A stretch of DNA of 64,000 nt from Pseudanabaena sp. UWO311 (GTDB taxonomy: Bacteria; Cyanobacteriota; Cyanobacteriia; Pseudanabaenales; Pseudanabaenaceae), in NCBI RefSeq assembly GCF_006937785.1, contig NZ_SJEE01000002.1, positions 248,001 to 312,000 on the forward strand, given 5' to 3'. Positions 7,464 to 16,847 of this stretch are shown one piece after another. Position 1 is the stretch's first letter. Each line of letters starts with the position of its first letter. Made by a program: the position numbers and the translations under genes. The notes under the pieces are model-generated. The model saw only the letters and a list, made by a program, of their open reading frames with translations. It searched no databases and had not been told where the DNA came from.

Positions 7464-9038
7464 TTATTCGTTCATTTCTCGATAAATTGTGGCGGTGGCA
7501 GGTGAAGCTTGCGTTAGGTATTGGAAAATCCAGAATTTGAAAAGTCCATCCAAAAAAACAGGAACTGTAGAGATAAAAGATTGCGCCAAGATTTTATTTT
7601 CAGGTAGTCCAAAATGACTAAATAAAACTGTTAACAAGGCATCCCATCCTTCGCTAGAGTGGAATCCTACAAAGGTATCGGTTGCGATAATAATCAGAAA
7701 GGCTTTAGCATTGTCATTAAGACTATAAAGAACTTCATCTAGAAACTCTTTAATAGTTTCTAATTCTTTGCGTCCTGAAAGTAGAAAAAGGTAAAAGACA
7801 AAAGCAGCAGTAATATCGGCTAGTAAGTTCTTAACCCCATCAAGGCTTTCAGCGTTGAATCTTTTTAAAATTTTAACCGATTCCTCCTGTATCAATTTCT
7901 CAAGTTCTTCTGATTGTTCTGAAGCTGTCTTTTTAGCATTGACAGTGCGTTCTTCTGATTGTTCTGAGCCTGTCTTTTTAGGATTGTTTGTAGATTCTTC
8001 TGGCTTTTCTGAAGCTGTCTTTTTAGGAGCGCTAGTTTCTTGTTTCTCTTGCGCTTGTTCCAGAACAATTGATTTGATCATGAAATCAAATTCAATTCGT
8101 TCTTTGGCTAGTCGTAGCGTATTAAAAGCTTTTTCCTCGATTGCAGGGCTAAACTTGACAGTCATATTATTAGCATCAATAAAGCTATTGATCATCGGAC
8201 TAAAAATCACTGCTTTTGATAAAAACTGCACGGCGATCACAGAAATTACGAGAACCACAATGTAGCGTAAAGCCTGATTAATCCGCTTTCGCGACTGTCT
8301 CAATTCTTCAACAATATCTTTCTCATAATCAGTATATGAGCCACTAAGATTACGTTTAACCCGATCAAAAGCTTTAAAAAATGAACCAGGCAAAATGCTC
8401 TTCTCTACAGATGTGACCTGCTGAGGAGTTCGTCTATAACTCTTAGGCTTAGTGTTTTTAAAAAGTTGAAACTTTTCTTCGGTTTCTATCTCAGGTTCTT
8501 CAGACTCTATACCTTTACTGTTAGATAAGTTTGTCTTTACTGAAGGTGTAACAACAACATCGATAGTCTGAGCGCTTGGGCTGGTATATCTTTCGAGAGT
8601 GTAGTCAATAAATGCAAGTTTCTGATAAATAGAAAATCTTCGACTATTCCCAGATAGTTGATTTGCTGACAATTGTCCATTGCCTACGGGATCATTGTCC
8701 TGATCGTTGGCTGCGTATTTGGCGATCGCGGTATTGGCTAGATTGCTGGAGCTTTGAGTCTGCAAATAGGGCAGTGAGGCACTAACTTTGTAGAAATTCA
8801 GTCGCGCATTAATTGTTCGGAGATACTTCTGAAGCTGGATCTCAAATACACTAAATACGTTGCTACCAAAGCTGCCATCATTAGAAATTTTATTACCTTT
8901 AAAAGTTTCTTCTTCAATCCGCTTGATGCTGACAGCCGCTTCAAAAGCCTCGTCAATTGCTCTCTCAGGGGTGTTCTTGACCCACGAGAAGATATTTTGT
9001 AAGGGTGAGGCGTTATTGTCTGGTGAGTTAGATTTCAT
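7464..9038 (-). CDS. pcxA: Proton extrusion protein PcxA (CotA/CemA family)
   Basis: A 524-residue protein with the C-terminal membrane region of the CemA/PcxA family (segments near residues 260, 400, 440 and 490; signature ATDTFVGFHSSEGWDALL). PcxA drives light-dependent proton extrusion at the cytoplasmic membrane in Synechocystis and is the homologue of chloroplast CemA. The ATG at 9038 (MKSNSPDNNASPLQ) is preferred over an upstream start. Residues 334-378 consist of three 15-residue tandem repeats of the form KKT-SE--EE, encoded by 45-bp repeats at 7905-8039, in the loop after the first membrane segment. Confidence 0.88.
   Translation of the reverse strand: MKSNSPDNNASPLQNIFSWVKNTPERAIDEAFEAAVSIKRIEEETFKGNKISNDGSFGSNVFSVFEIQLQKYLRTINARLNFYKVSASLPYLQTQSSSNLANTAIAKYAANDQDNDPVGNGQLSANQLSGNSRRFSIYQKLAFIDYTLERYTSPSAQTIDVVVTPSVKTNLSNSKGIESEEPEIETEEKFQLFKNTKPKSYRRTPQQVTSVEKSILPGSFFKAFDRVKRNLSGSYTDYEKDIVEELRQSRKRINQALRYIVVLVISVIAVQFLSKAVIFSPMINSFIDANNMTVKFSPAIEEKAFNTLRLAKERIEFDFMIKSIVLEQAQEKQETSAPKKTASEKPEESTNNPKKTGSEQSEERTVNAKKTASEQSEELEKLIQEESVKILKRFNAESLDGVKNLLADITAAFVFYLFLLSGRKELETIKEFLDEVLYSLNDNAKAFLIIIATDTFVGFHSSEGWDALLTVLFSHFGLPENKILAQSFISTVPVFLDGLFKFWIFQYLTQASPATATIYREMNE
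7905..8039 (-). repeat. Three 45-bp in-frame tandem repeats inside pcxA
   Basis: Units begin TTCTTCTG at 7905, 7950 and 7995 on the plus strand and are well conserved around CTGTCTTTTTAG. They encode charged KKTxSExxEE units and keep the frame. Confidence 0.85.
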
Positions 9039-9099
9039 AGTGGAGCGATCTCTACAATGCCTAGAATAATCGAAAAACCAAATAGTGTAGGTAGCCAAT

Positions 9100-9264
9100 A
9101 AACCAAGAACTCAAGTTCTTGGCTAAAAGCTCAAGTCTGCTGAAGCAGACTAAAGAAGAATTCCAATTAATACTAATTCACAAAAGTGTGACAACACTTA
9201 TGTGAATTAAAAACCAAACCCTTACAGGGTTTGAGCTTTTAGCCCGCACTTGAGTGCAGGGCTT
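9100..9264. repeat. Dispersed repeat A, copy 1, with nested hairpin B
   Basis: Begins AACCAAGAACTCAAGTTCTTGG, continues GCTAAAAGCTCAAGT and ends GAGCTTTTAGCCCGCACTTGAGTGC, the same frame of motifs as copy 2 at 18209-18326. Its outer parts pair (AAAAGCTCAAGT with the downstream TTGAGCTTTT). Between them this copy carries an extra hairpin ATTCACAAAAGTGT/ACACTTATGTGAAT (9176-9206) followed by AAAAACCAAACCCTTACAGGG, which belongs to repeat B seen at 27230 and 32529. Confidence 0.8.
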
Positions 9265-9271
9265 CTAGTAT

Positions 9272-11215
9272 CTATACAGGGATTTCGATCCTAAACTCTG
9301 TCCCTACGCCGACTTTAGAAAAGCATTCCAATCTTCCTTGATGCTTCTCTACCACAATTTGATAACTAATTGATAGCCCCAACCCTGTGCCTTTGCCCAC
9401 TGGCTTAGTAGTAAAAAAGGGATCGAAAAGTTTTTTGAGAATATCTTCAGGAATACCGCGCCCATTATCGGCAATGCGGATCACCACCATTAGTTGATGA
9501 TTTTCAGGTGTGGGCGGCTTCAACTCAGTAATGATCGAAATTTCACTAGCTAGGTGCTGGGTAATATCGGTAGCATGATCACGATTTGCGACACTCTCAT
9601 CGATCGCATCAATAGCATTGCTTAAAATGTTCATAAACACTTGATTAAGTTGCCCCGCATAAACATTGACAATCGGGATATTGCCATAACGCTTAGTTAA
9701 ATTAATCGCAGGGCGATCGCCATAAGCTTTAAGGCGATTTTGTAAAATCAGTAACGTACTATCCAAGCCTTCATGGATATTAAAGGGTTTTCTTCCTTCT
9801 TGGTCAGTGCGCGAAAAATTTCGTAAAGACAAGACAATTTGGCGAATGCGGTCAGCTCCGATTTTCATCGATGTCAGCATTTTCGGCAGATCTTCTTGGA
9901 GAAATTCCAGATCGATCTCATCGAGAAATTTAGAGATTTCGGGAACTGGTTCTGGATAATTTGTTTGATAAAGAGCGATCGCATCTAGCAGATTCTGGAC
10001 AGAGCGGTTGGTATGGTTGAGATTGCCATAGATAAAATTGACAGGATTATTAATCTCATGGGCAACCCCTGCTACTAATTGACCAAGACTCGACATTTTT
10101 TCGGTTTGAATCAGTTGGCTCTGGGTTTTTTGCAAATCAGCAAGGGCTTTTTCGATCAGTATGGCTTGGGCTTGGGCATTGGCAGCATTAGTCTGAGCAG
10201 AGTCAAATAGCTCGGCTTGATCGATCGCGATCGCCAATTGGTTCGCCACGGCTTGCAATAGTTCTACCTCATCCGCATCCCAAGGGCGACTACCTTGACA
10301 ATGCGCGGCAACAATCACCCCTAATTTTTGCGATCGGGTTTTGATCGGTACAAGTAACTGCGACGTAAAACCTTTTTCAGCTAGAAGCATCCGACTAACA
10401 TTATCCAATTCTGGATTAGTGTATATCGACTGAATCTGAATAATTTCTTGACTAAGCAAGCGCTGACCAAATTGAGACAATTGCGACAGAGGATAACTGG
10501 TGGCTGCCTCAAGAAAGTTATGACTAGCCGCAAAATGCACAAGCTGAAACTCTGGCGGATTAGTATTGGGCACATGCCAAAAGAAGTTGCATAGATCGAT
10601 CAGTAATAGATCCTGTATTTCGTTTACGGCTGTTGCGAGGATCGTATCTAGATCAAGGGAATTGCGAATCTGGCTAGTAAGGCGACGGTTTAACATTTCC
10701 TCTCGTCTGACTAGATCCTTATAACTTTGACGCGATCGCTCTAGTTCTCTTTCGGCACGACGGCGTTCCCACTGCTCCTTTTTGCGATCGCTAATATCAC
10801 GGGCAACAATCACAATATTTTGAACATTCCCTTGCCCATCGCGCATCACGTTGCCTGAAGATTCTAAAATTCGCCAACTTCCGTCTTTATGCTGCATCCG
10901 ATATTCTAAAGATTTCCCCACACCCGTTTTTAAGGTTTCCGCCGCCGCTTTTACTACTTGCGCTTGATCATCGGGATGAATCTTATCGTAAGCCCATGTG
11001 CCTTTAAGTTCTGCCGATGTATAGCCCAAGACTCTCTGATAGGAGGGGCTATTGTAGATCCGATAACCTTTAGCATCGATCACTGCAATTAAATCGGCAA
11101 CATTTTCCATAATCGATCTAAATAGGCGATCGCTTTTTAATGCTGATAGATCTGATTTATCAGACTCACGACTTGGATAATGCTCTTCTGGTAAATCGAT
11201 GCTTGCGTCCGTCAT
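9272..11215 (-). CDS. PAS-GAF sensor histidine kinase
   Basis: A 647-residue soluble kinase without membrane segments. A PAS domain (about 30-145) is followed by a GAF domain (about 180-335), a coiled linker, a dimerisation/phosphoacceptor region ([16 protein letters not shown], near residue 385) and a HATPase domain with N, G1 ([10 protein letters not shown]) and G2 ([10 protein letters not shown]) boxes at about 500-645. The HEINNP phosphoacceptor type is characteristic of the NtrB/ZraS-like group. No response regulator is adjacent, so the output pathway cannot be told. The GAF lacks the cysteine and flanking motif of bilin-binding domains. Confidence 0.9.
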   Translation of the reverse strand: MTDASIDLPEEHYPSRESDKSDLSALKSDRLFRSIMENVADLIAVIDAKGYRIYNSPSYQRVLGYTSAELKGTWAYDKIHPDDQAQVVKAAAETLKTGVGKSLEYRMQHKDGSWRILESSGNVMRDGQGNVQNIVIVARDISDRKKEQWERRRAERELERSRQSYKDLVRREEMLNRRLTSQIRNSLDLDTILATAVNEIQDLLLIDLCNFFWHVPNTNPPEFQLVHFAASHNFLEAATSYPLSQLSQFGQRLLSQEIIQIQSIYTNPELDNVSRMLLAEKGFTSQLLVPIKTRSQKLGVIVAAHCQGSRPWDADEVELLQAVANQLAIAIDQAELFDSAQTNAANAQAQAILIEKALADLQKTQSQLIQTEKMSSLGQLVAGVAHEINNPVNFIYGNLNHTNRSVQNLLDAIALYQTNYPEPVPEISKFLDEIDLEFLQEDLPKMLTSMKIGADRIRQIVLSLRNFSRTDQEGRKPFNIHEGLDSTLLILQNRLKAYGDRPAINLTKRYGNIPIVNVYAGQLNQVFMNILSNAIDAIDESVANRDHATDITQHLASEISIITELKPPTPENHQLMVVIRIADNGRGIPEDILKKLFDPFFTTKPVGKGTGLGLSISYQIVVEKHQGRLECFSKVGVGTEFRIEIPV

Positions 11216-11320
11216 AATAAATTCTTAAAGATAGGACTGCATGAAATCAAATTAAGTTTGCCTAACTGTGCAACCAAATGCAATAGCATTTTTTAAGTGG
11301 CTAATTTAGTTTTGAGTGCA

Positions 11321-12478
11321 ATGTTAAATCTTAATTTAAATCGTAATTTAGAAAGAACCAGCAATCTAACAAACCAGCAAAGAGAGCTCGTCTCTCGAAG
11401 ATCTTGGTGGTTTAAGGGCGTAACGCTGACAATCGCTTGTTTGCTAGTGACTTGTTTGACGATGATATTGGCGATCGCGCCAAGCATAGCAGCACTACCA
11501 ACCAAAAGTGCAATTAAAGATCCGCGTGTCATCTTGAGAAATGCTTTACCGATTGATAGCGAAGTGATGCGCGATGTCCAGCGTACATTAGAGCAAATGC
11601 CTCGCCAAGCTAATCTGAAGCGATGGAGCAACCTCAAACGAGATATTGATACGATTTCACAAACCCTAAGCCAAAATCAGTCACAGTTAATCGCTGAAGT
11701 TAGCAGCGATCGCCAAGGATTAGTATCTGAACATTTATCGAGCTTAACGACAGCCCTTGTCCCTCTACAAGAAGCGATCGCAGTCAAAGACCGTAACAGT
11801 GTTAAAGCGTTATCGGAAAGAGCCTTGGACTATGTAGGTTTAGTCGAATCAGACTTTATTCAAGCTTTCCCCTTTGAAGTTCCTGCCCAATATGCCCAAT
11901 TGCCCCAACTCAAGGGACGAGCCCTAGTGGAGATATCCACTGAAAAAGGTAATGCTACGATTACAGTCGATGGCTACAATGCACCAGTCAATGCAGGTCA
12001 ATTTGTTGATCTTGTTCAGAAGGGCTTTTACGATGGTCTAACTTTCACGCGAGCCGACGAAAACTATTACTTGCAGACGGGTGATCCCGATGGTGCAGCC
12101 GATGGTTATATCGATCCTAAAACCAAAAAATATCGGACTGTCCCAATCGAGGTGCGCCTACCCGATCAAAAAGTGCCAACCTATGGCAAAACTTTTGAGG
12201 AACAAGGTTTGTCAGGTACATTGCCCGTACTGCCTTTCGCAGCCTTTGGCACTGTTGCCATGGCGCATCCTAATGATGATGCTAATGCTGGTTCATCTCA
12301 GTTTTTCATCTACCTATTTGAATCAGAATTAACCCCCGCAGGCTTAAATTTGCTAGATGGAAACTATACCGTTTTTGGTTATGTCACCGATGGCAAGGAA
12401 ACTTTGGATAAACTAAGACTAGGCGACAAAATTTTGACAGTCCGTGTCATTAGTGGCGCTGAGAATTTAATCAAGTAA
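11321..12478 (+). CDS. Lumenal cyclophilin-type peptidyl-prolyl isomerase (CYP38/TLP40-like)
   Basis: A 385-residue protein with an N-terminal hydrophobic export signal (GVTLTIACLLVTCLTMILAI, about residues 25-45), a helical PsbQ-like region (about 60-190) and a C-terminal cyclophilin domain (about 205-385, with AMAHPNDDANAGSSQFFI). This two-part design is that of plant CYP38/TLP40 and its cyanobacterial homologues, which assist photosystem II assembly in the thylakoid lumen. ATG 11321 is chosen; a GTG 24 nt upstream is possible. Divergent from the kinase at 11215. Confidence 0.87.
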   Translation: MLNLNLNRNLERTSNLTNQQRELVSRRSWWFKGVTLTIACLLVTCLTMILAIAPSIAALPTKSAIKDPRVILRNALPIDSEVMRDVQRTLEQMPRQANLKRWSNLKRDIDTISQTLSQNQSQLIAEVSSDRQGLVSEHLSSLTTALVPLQEAIAVKDRNSVKALSERALDYVGLVESDFIQAFPFEVPAQYAQLPQLKGRALVEISTEKGNATITVDGYNAPVNAGQFVDLVQKGFYDGLTFTRADENYYLQTGDPDGAADGYIDPKTKKYRTVPIEVRLPDQKVPTYGKTFEEQGLSGTLPVLPFAAFGTVAMAHPNDDANAGSSQFFIYLFESELTPAGLNLLDGNYTVFGYVTDGKETLDKLRLGDKILTVRVISGAENLIK

Positions 12479-12527
12479 TGTGGTGGGGCAAAACCCACTT
12501 ACAGCAATTTACGATCAAACGAACCAC

Positions 12528-12576
12528 AAGAAATTTTTTGAAAGTTTTGCTTTGCAAAACTTTCAAAAAATTTCTT
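12528..12576. terminator. Perfect 23-bp hairpin downstream of the cyclophilin gene
   Basis: Arms 12528-12550 and 12554-12576 are exactly complementary around a TTT loop (core GAAAGTTTTGC/GCAAAACTTTC). A near-identical design follows aroA at 56108-56156, including the downstream GGTT.GGTTTGA.. flank. It lies between the cyclophilin and phoH. Confidence 0.65.
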
Positions 12577-12637
12577 GGTTCAGGTTTGAACACAAAGCGC
12601 TGTGTATCACAATCACAACCAGAGGATAACTAATTTA

Positions 12638-13600
12638 ATGGGTACTCCCCGTAACGAGCCGTATATTTTAAGCTTGCCAAATCCTAGTAGCGCAATCTGT
12701 CTAGCTGGGACACGCGAGGAAAACTTAAAACTACTTGCAGAAACAACAGGTGTGCGGATAATCATGCGGGGGCAAGACCTATTAATTGATGGCACAACAG
12801 AGCAGATCAACCTTGTTGAACAAATGGTTAATGCATTAAAACCATTGTGGTCACAGGAAAAAACGATCGCAGCTGTGGATATTCGTGCTGCTCGTGAAGC
12901 GATCGCGGAGGAGCGCTCTGGCGAATGGCGCGATCGCGCCACTATTTCTCGTAATCGTCGCGGTGACTCAGTGCAGCCACGCACCTATCGCCAGCAGCAA
13001 TATGTGCGAGCGATGGAAAATCACGATTTAATCTTTGGTGTGGGGCCAGCTGGTACTGGAAAAACCTATCTCGCTGCTGTTGCTGCGGTGAGCGCATTGC
13101 AAAGCAATAAATTTGAGCGGATTATACTCACCCGACCAGCAGTCGAAGCAGGTGAAAGTCTCGGTTTTCTGCCTGGAGACTTGCAGCAAAAAATCGATCC
13201 CTATCTCCGTCCTCTCTACGATGCAATGAACGAAATGATCGGGGCGGAGAAAGTCCCACAGTTAATGGAGCGCGGCATTATCGAAGTCGCACCTCTTGCC
13301 TATATGCGTGGACGTACCCTCAGTAACTCATTCATCATTGTTGATGAGGCTCAAAACACAACTGCCGCCCAAATGAAAATGGTCTTAACTAGACTGGGCT
13401 TTAAATCGCGTATGGTCGTCACGGGCGACATTACCCAGATAGATTTACCCCGCCATCAAAAATCTGGCTTAATCATCGCCATGAATATTCTGAAAGGAGT
13501 TGAAGGCGTTTCCTTTAACTTATTTGATAAAAATGATGTAGTGCGCCATCCTCTAGTACATAACATCATCGCTGCTTACGAAAACGCAGAAGCAGATTAA
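12638..13600 (+). CDS. phoH: PhoH family ATPase
   Basis: A 320-residue protein with an N-terminal KH-like region (about 10-75) and a C-terminal PhoH ATPase domain with Walker A GPAGTGKT near residue 137 and Walker B IIVDEAQN near 233. PhoH proteins are P-loop ATPases linked to RNA metabolism; the precise role is not settled. ATG 12638 (MGTPRNEPYIL) follows an AGAGGA ribosome-binding sequence 12-16 nt upstream and is preferred to a GTG at 12602. Confidence 0.9.
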   Translation: MGTPRNEPYILSLPNPSSAICLAGTREENLKLLAETTGVRIIMRGQDLLIDGTTEQINLVEQMVNALKPLWSQEKTIAAVDIRAAREAIAEERSGEWRDRATISRNRRGDSVQPRTYRQQQYVRAMENHDLIFGVGPAGTGKTYLAAVAAVSALQSNKFERIILTRPAVEAGESLGFLPGDLQQKIDPYLRPLYDAMNEMIGAEKVPQLMERGIIEVAPLAYMRGRTLSNSFIIVDEAQNTTAAQMKMVLTRLGFKSRMVVTGDITQIDLPRHQKSGLIIAMNILKGVEGVSFNLFDKNDVVRHPLVHNIIAAYENAEAD

Positions 13601-13611
13601 TATAAGCTCTA

Positions 13612-13668
13612 AGATTTCTGTTAAACGTAAAGGCAATTCATGAATTGCCCCTACGTTTAACAAAATTC
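13612..13668. repeat. Inverted repeat between phoH and moaD
   Basis: AGATTTCTGTTAAACGTA pairs with TACGTTTAACAAAATTCT, with a central AGGCAATTCATGAATTGCC palindrome. It may end phoH transcription or just be a dispersed palindrome. Confidence 0.5.
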
Positions 13669-13703
13669 TTAGTTCTCATTTCAGGGCAAAGCGCTGTAAA
13701 ACT

Positions 13704-13976
13704 ATGAACTACAAATCAATTTCTGAAGATATTCACATCACTGTTAAATTATTTGCGATTTTCCAAGAGGTACTCGCTACCGATGAAATGCAAATTACGC
13801 TAACGTCAGGTACAACGGTGTCACAAATATTCGATCGCCTAGCGATTCAACATCCACATCTTGAGAAATGGCGATCGCTAACTCGTTATGCAGTGAATCT
13901 CAATTTTGCCGAACCACAGACAATTCTTAAAAATGGCGATGAGGTAGCACTGATACCACCTGTGAGTGGCGGATAA
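13704..13976 (+). CDS. moaD: Molybdopterin synthase sulfur carrier subunit
   Basis: A 90-residue ubiquitin-like protein ending in the required Gly-Gly (PPVSGG). The body (VKLFAIFQEVLA, SGTTVSQIFDRL, YAVNLNFAEP, LKNGDEVALI) follows the MoaD/ThiS pattern. As thiocarboxylate it donates sulfur for molybdenum cofactor synthesis together with MoaE. No moaE or other moa gene is in the window. A strong palindromic terminator follows directly. Confidence 0.87.
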   Translation: MNYKSISEDIHITVKLFAIFQEVLATDEMQITLTSGTTVSQIFDRLAIQHPHLEKWRSLTRYAVNLNFAEPQTILKNGDEVALIPPVSGG

Positions 13977-13979
13977 GTC

Positions 13980-14026
13980 CCAAAAAAAAGCAAAGCGCCC
14001 GCTACGCGGGCGCTTTGCTTTTTTTG
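13980..14026. terminator. Bidirectional terminator between moaD and the DUF2949 gene
   Basis: A long stem built from an A-run, GCAAAGCGCCCGC, a TAC loop and its complement followed by a T-run. It lies between two convergent genes and can serve both. Confidence 0.8.
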
Positions 14027-14027
14027 G

Positions 14028-14243
14028 TTAGCCCTGTCCAGACCAGTCAAGTAAGCCACTAAACTGATGCAGGTCGATAAAACTAAGCTGTAGCAAAATC
14101 ATTAGCAATGGCCCCTCCTGTCGGGCTTGCCAGCGTTTAGCAACTGCCAACTGCTCACGGTCAACGACAGACAGCTCTAGCAGGTGTCTCTCTAAATCTT
14201 CTTGGCGACTAGCGATCGCGTATGTCTGGGAGTGATAACTCAT
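14028..14243 (-). CDS. DUF2949 family small protein
   Basis: A 71-residue protein (from ATG 14243; a TTG 9 nt upstream is less likely). The end of the chain, PLLMILLQLSFIDLHQFSGLLDW, corresponds to the family's signature of a hydrophobic stretch followed by a leucine-rich helix and DW. DUF2949 is found in cyanobacteria and its role is unknown. Convergent with moaD. Confidence 0.72.
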   Translation of the reverse strand: MSYHSQTYAIASRQEDLERHLLELSVVDREQLAVAKRWQARQEGPLLMILLQLSFIDLHQFSGLLDWSGQG

Positions 14244-14434
14244 TGAAATCAAAGAACTAATTACTTAGGCGATTTGGATTAATAGCGTAGCGCAACTTAC
14301 CACATCTAACAACGTACGTCAAAGTTATTTTTTGTCAAGATATAAACCGAAGAATATGATAATCAAAGTGAAGCTATGCATCTCATATTTTTAGTTTGAC
14401 TAATTTTTATGTAAGTAACCATGGTTATCGGATA

Positions 14435-14470
14435 TGTCAAAATATTTTGACAAAAAACAACTGATATAAT
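14435..14470 (+). promoter_or_regulatory. Palindrome and -10-like box upstream of hybrid kinase
   Basis: A perfect 18-bp palindrome TGTCAAAATATTTTGACA (14435-14452) is followed 12 bp later by TATAAT (14465-14470). The palindrome includes a TTGACA, but the spacer is too short for a standard promoter. It could be an operator overlapping a promoter for the kinase gene at 14753. Confidence 0.35.
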
Positions 14471-14560
14471 CTTTAAAAGCTCATACTAAATTTAGTAAAC
14501 TTTTAACATTTAAAAAATATTGCATCGTGTGTCTGAGTAATTATCATTACAAAAACTAGT

Positions 14561-14655
14561 TTTGAGGCAAGTCCGCTGTCGGTGGACTTGCCTCAAAACT
14601 GATTTTAGAGTTTGTAACGCTTACAGCGTTACAAACTCTAAAATCAGTTTCATAA
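14561..14655. repeat. Two adjacent long hairpins
   Basis: AGTTTTGAGGCAAGTCC pairs with GGACTTGCCTCAAAACT (around 14559-14600). ACTGATTTTAGAGTTTGTAACGC pairs with GCGTTACAAACTCTAAAATCAGT (around 14598-14648). The stretch 14244-14752 otherwise holds no gene. Confidence 0.65.
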
Positions 14656-14752
14656 TTTAGAATTGATTACAATTGTTCATGTTTCTAAATTGCTTTGCTT
14701 TTGATCTTGGGCGCTTCTAAATAATTTGTTTGCTTTAGCAAAATTTCCCTAC

Positions 14753-16774
14753 ATGGACAATTCCAAATTTTCTGAAGAAATATCCATAAAAGACTGGCAA
14801 AAACTCCAGCAGGAAGTCACAAGCTTACGAATGCAAGTCAGCCGACTTCAGATGGAAAATAGCGATCTGGAAAACTCCTTATTAACCGCAGTTGAACATG
14901 GCGATCTTGTTGAAGCGGAGCTTCTAGATGTTAATAAAAGACTAAAAAGTGAAATCCTTGAGCGCAAGATGGCTCAAGCTACCTTGCAATCAATATTAGA
15001 AATTGTCTATCGAGATAAAAGTGATCTCGAAATAATGCTAGCGACTAGCACTGAGCATGGTGATGCGATCGAATACGAGCAATACAATCGCGCTGTCGAG
15101 ACGATGCACCAAAGCGAGGAGCAGTTTAGATCGATCGCAGAATCAACTAGTATGGCAATGCTGGTTAGTAAACTCTCTGATGGTGTGATTACATATGCTA
15201 ATACTAGTGCTGGCACAATCCTCGAAAGAGAATCCCACGATTTAATACAGCGATCTATTAAAGATCTTTACTATTTACCCGCAGAATGGGAGATTTTACA
15301 GAAGCATCTTTTGCAAAACCAAAAAGTGCGCGACTACGAGATTCGTCTAAGCAAAGCTAATCAAGAACCCTTGTGGGTACTAGCATCTGTGCATCCACTA
15401 TGGCTAAAAGGCGAGCAAGTTTTATTAAATACTTTCTATGATATTACGCTGCTTAAAAAGACAGAACTTGCCCTGCGTGAGTCAGAAGCAAAACTCCGAG
15501 AACAAGCCAATCTATTAGAACAACGAGTGGAAGAACGTACTTATGACCTTAAGCTCGCAAAAGAAGCTGCCGAGTCAGCAAGCCGTTCTAAAGCTGCCTT
15601 TTTAGCAAATATGAGTCATGAGTTGCGTACTCCTCTAAATGCAATTCTAGGTTTTGCTCAGCTAATGCTTTATGACCAAGAATTAAATGAACAACACCAG
15701 ACAGATCTGCAAACTATCTGTAATAGTGGCAATCATCTACTAGCAATGATTAATGACATTTTAGAAATGTCAAAGCTCGAAGCTGGTAGCGTACTTTTGC
15801 GTGAGAAGGAATGCTCTCTATACGACATCGTAGATACCGCAAGAGATATGTTGTATCTGAAGGCTCAAGAAAAAGATTTATCTTTTGATGTGAGTGTTCA
15901 GCCAGATGTTCCTCCCTATATTTATACCGATGAAGGTAAATTACGCCAAATATTAATCAATTTAATCGGTAATGCGATCAAGTTCACTGAATCAGGACAC
16001 GTTATAGTGCGCGTAGATGTCCGCAACTTACCCGATAATATAGACAGAATAGCTGGAGAAGTTTCCGAGATTCCTCGTTGCTTGTGTTTTGAAGTGGAAG
16101 ACACGGGGACGGGTATTTCCGAAGCAGAGATATCAACCTTATTTCAGCCCTTTGTCCAAACAGATTCTGGCAGGCGATCGCAAGAAGGGACTGGGCTAGG
16201 ACTGTCGATTAGCTATAACTACGTGAGGCTAATGGGTGGGCAAATGTTTGTCATCAGTAAAGTTGGCGAAGGTTCTACCTTCAGATTTGACATTCCCGTT
16301 AAGTCTTTAGATTTATTTAGTGTCGATTCTCCAACTAAATCACCACGTCGAGTGATCGGCATTGAGGACAATCAAGTCTACCGTATCTTAATTGCTGAAG
16401 ATATGCGTCTGAACCGCCAACTATTAACGAGGATTTTATCACCGCTAGGAATTGAGGTGCGCGAAGTTACGAATGGACAAGATGCGATCGATGTATGGCA
16501 ATCTTGGTCACCACATTTGATTTGGATGGATGTTAGGATGCCGATCATGAATGGGCAAGAGGCTGCATCGGCAATCAGGGAAATTGAGGCAATGAGAAAT
16601 ATTCCCCCATCGCAGAAAGTCCAAATAATTGCCTTAACAGCTAGCTTAGTTGATTTCAGAGAAGAGGATTTATGTCTAAATGGGTTTGATGGATTCCTCT
16701 CTAAACCATTTACAGAAGATAAAGTTTTTGACAGAATGACGGAGCATCTAAACTTAAAATATATTTATAAGTAA
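14753..16774 (+). CDS. Hybrid sensor histidine kinase with PAS and receiver domains
   Basis: A 673-residue soluble protein. The N-terminus has two related coiled segments containing EHGD (about residues 45-110), then PAS (about 115-250), HisKA with FLANMSHELRTPLNAILG near 287, HATPase (about 375-510, GTGLGLSIS) and a C-terminal receiver domain (about 543-670; phosphoacceptor aspartate in LIWMDVRMP near 592). It would autophosphorylate and pass phosphate to its own receiver; downstream partners are not encoded nearby. ATG 14753 is preferred over TTG 14726. Confidence 0.92.
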   Translation: MDNSKFSEEISIKDWQKLQQEVTSLRMQVSRLQMENSDLENSLLTAVEHGDLVEAELLDVNKRLKSEILERKMAQATLQSILEIVYRDKSDLEIMLATSTEHGDAIEYEQYNRAVETMHQSEEQFRSIAESTSMAMLVSKLSDGVITYANTSAGTILERESHDLIQRSIKDLYYLPAEWEILQKHLLQNQKVRDYEIRLSKANQEPLWVLASVHPLWLKGEQVLLNTFYDITLLKKTELALRESEAKLREQANLLEQRVEERTYDLKLAKEAAESASRSKAAFLANMSHELRTPLNAILGFAQLMLYDQELNEQHQTDLQTICNSGNHLLAMINDILEMSKLEAGSVLLREKECSLYDIVDTARDMLYLKAQEKDLSFDVSVQPDVPPYIYTDEGKLRQILINLIGNAIKFTESGHVIVRVDVRNLPDNIDRIAGEVSEIPRCLCFEVEDTGTGISEAEISTLFQPFVQTDSGRRSQEGTGLGLSISYNYVRLMGGQMFVISKVGEGSTFRFDIPVKSLDLFSVDSPTKSPRRVIGIEDNQVYRILIAEDMRLNRQLLTRILSPLGIEVREVTNGQDAIDVWQSWSPHLIWMDVRMPIMNGQEAASAIREIEAMRNIPPSQKVQIIALTASLVDFREEDLCLNGFDGFLSKPFTEDKVFDRMTEHLNLKYIYK

Positions 16775-16776
16775 CT

Positions 16777-16829
16777 AGATCCAAGTAGACAAATTGCCCA
16801 CTTGGCGGGCGATTTGTCTACTTGGATCT
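16777..16829. terminator. 23-bp stem terminator after hybrid kinase
   Basis: AGATCCAAGTAGACAAATTGCCC (16777-16799) pairs with its complement at 16807-16829 with one G-T type mismatch. Confidence 0.65.
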
Positions 16830-16847
16830 TAAGGTTTATTTTGCTTG

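Noticed and set aside
7855..8265. 136-residue ORF antisense to pcxA, rich in Ser/Cys/Asp-Cys repeats
   Set aside because: It exists because the 45-bp repeat of pcxA is open on both strands; the PcxA frame is clearly the coding one.
9272..11215. GAF domain of the PAS-GAF kinase as a bilin-binding photoreceptor
   Set aside because: No conserved Cys followed by His/Tyr and no DXCF motif at the expected places.
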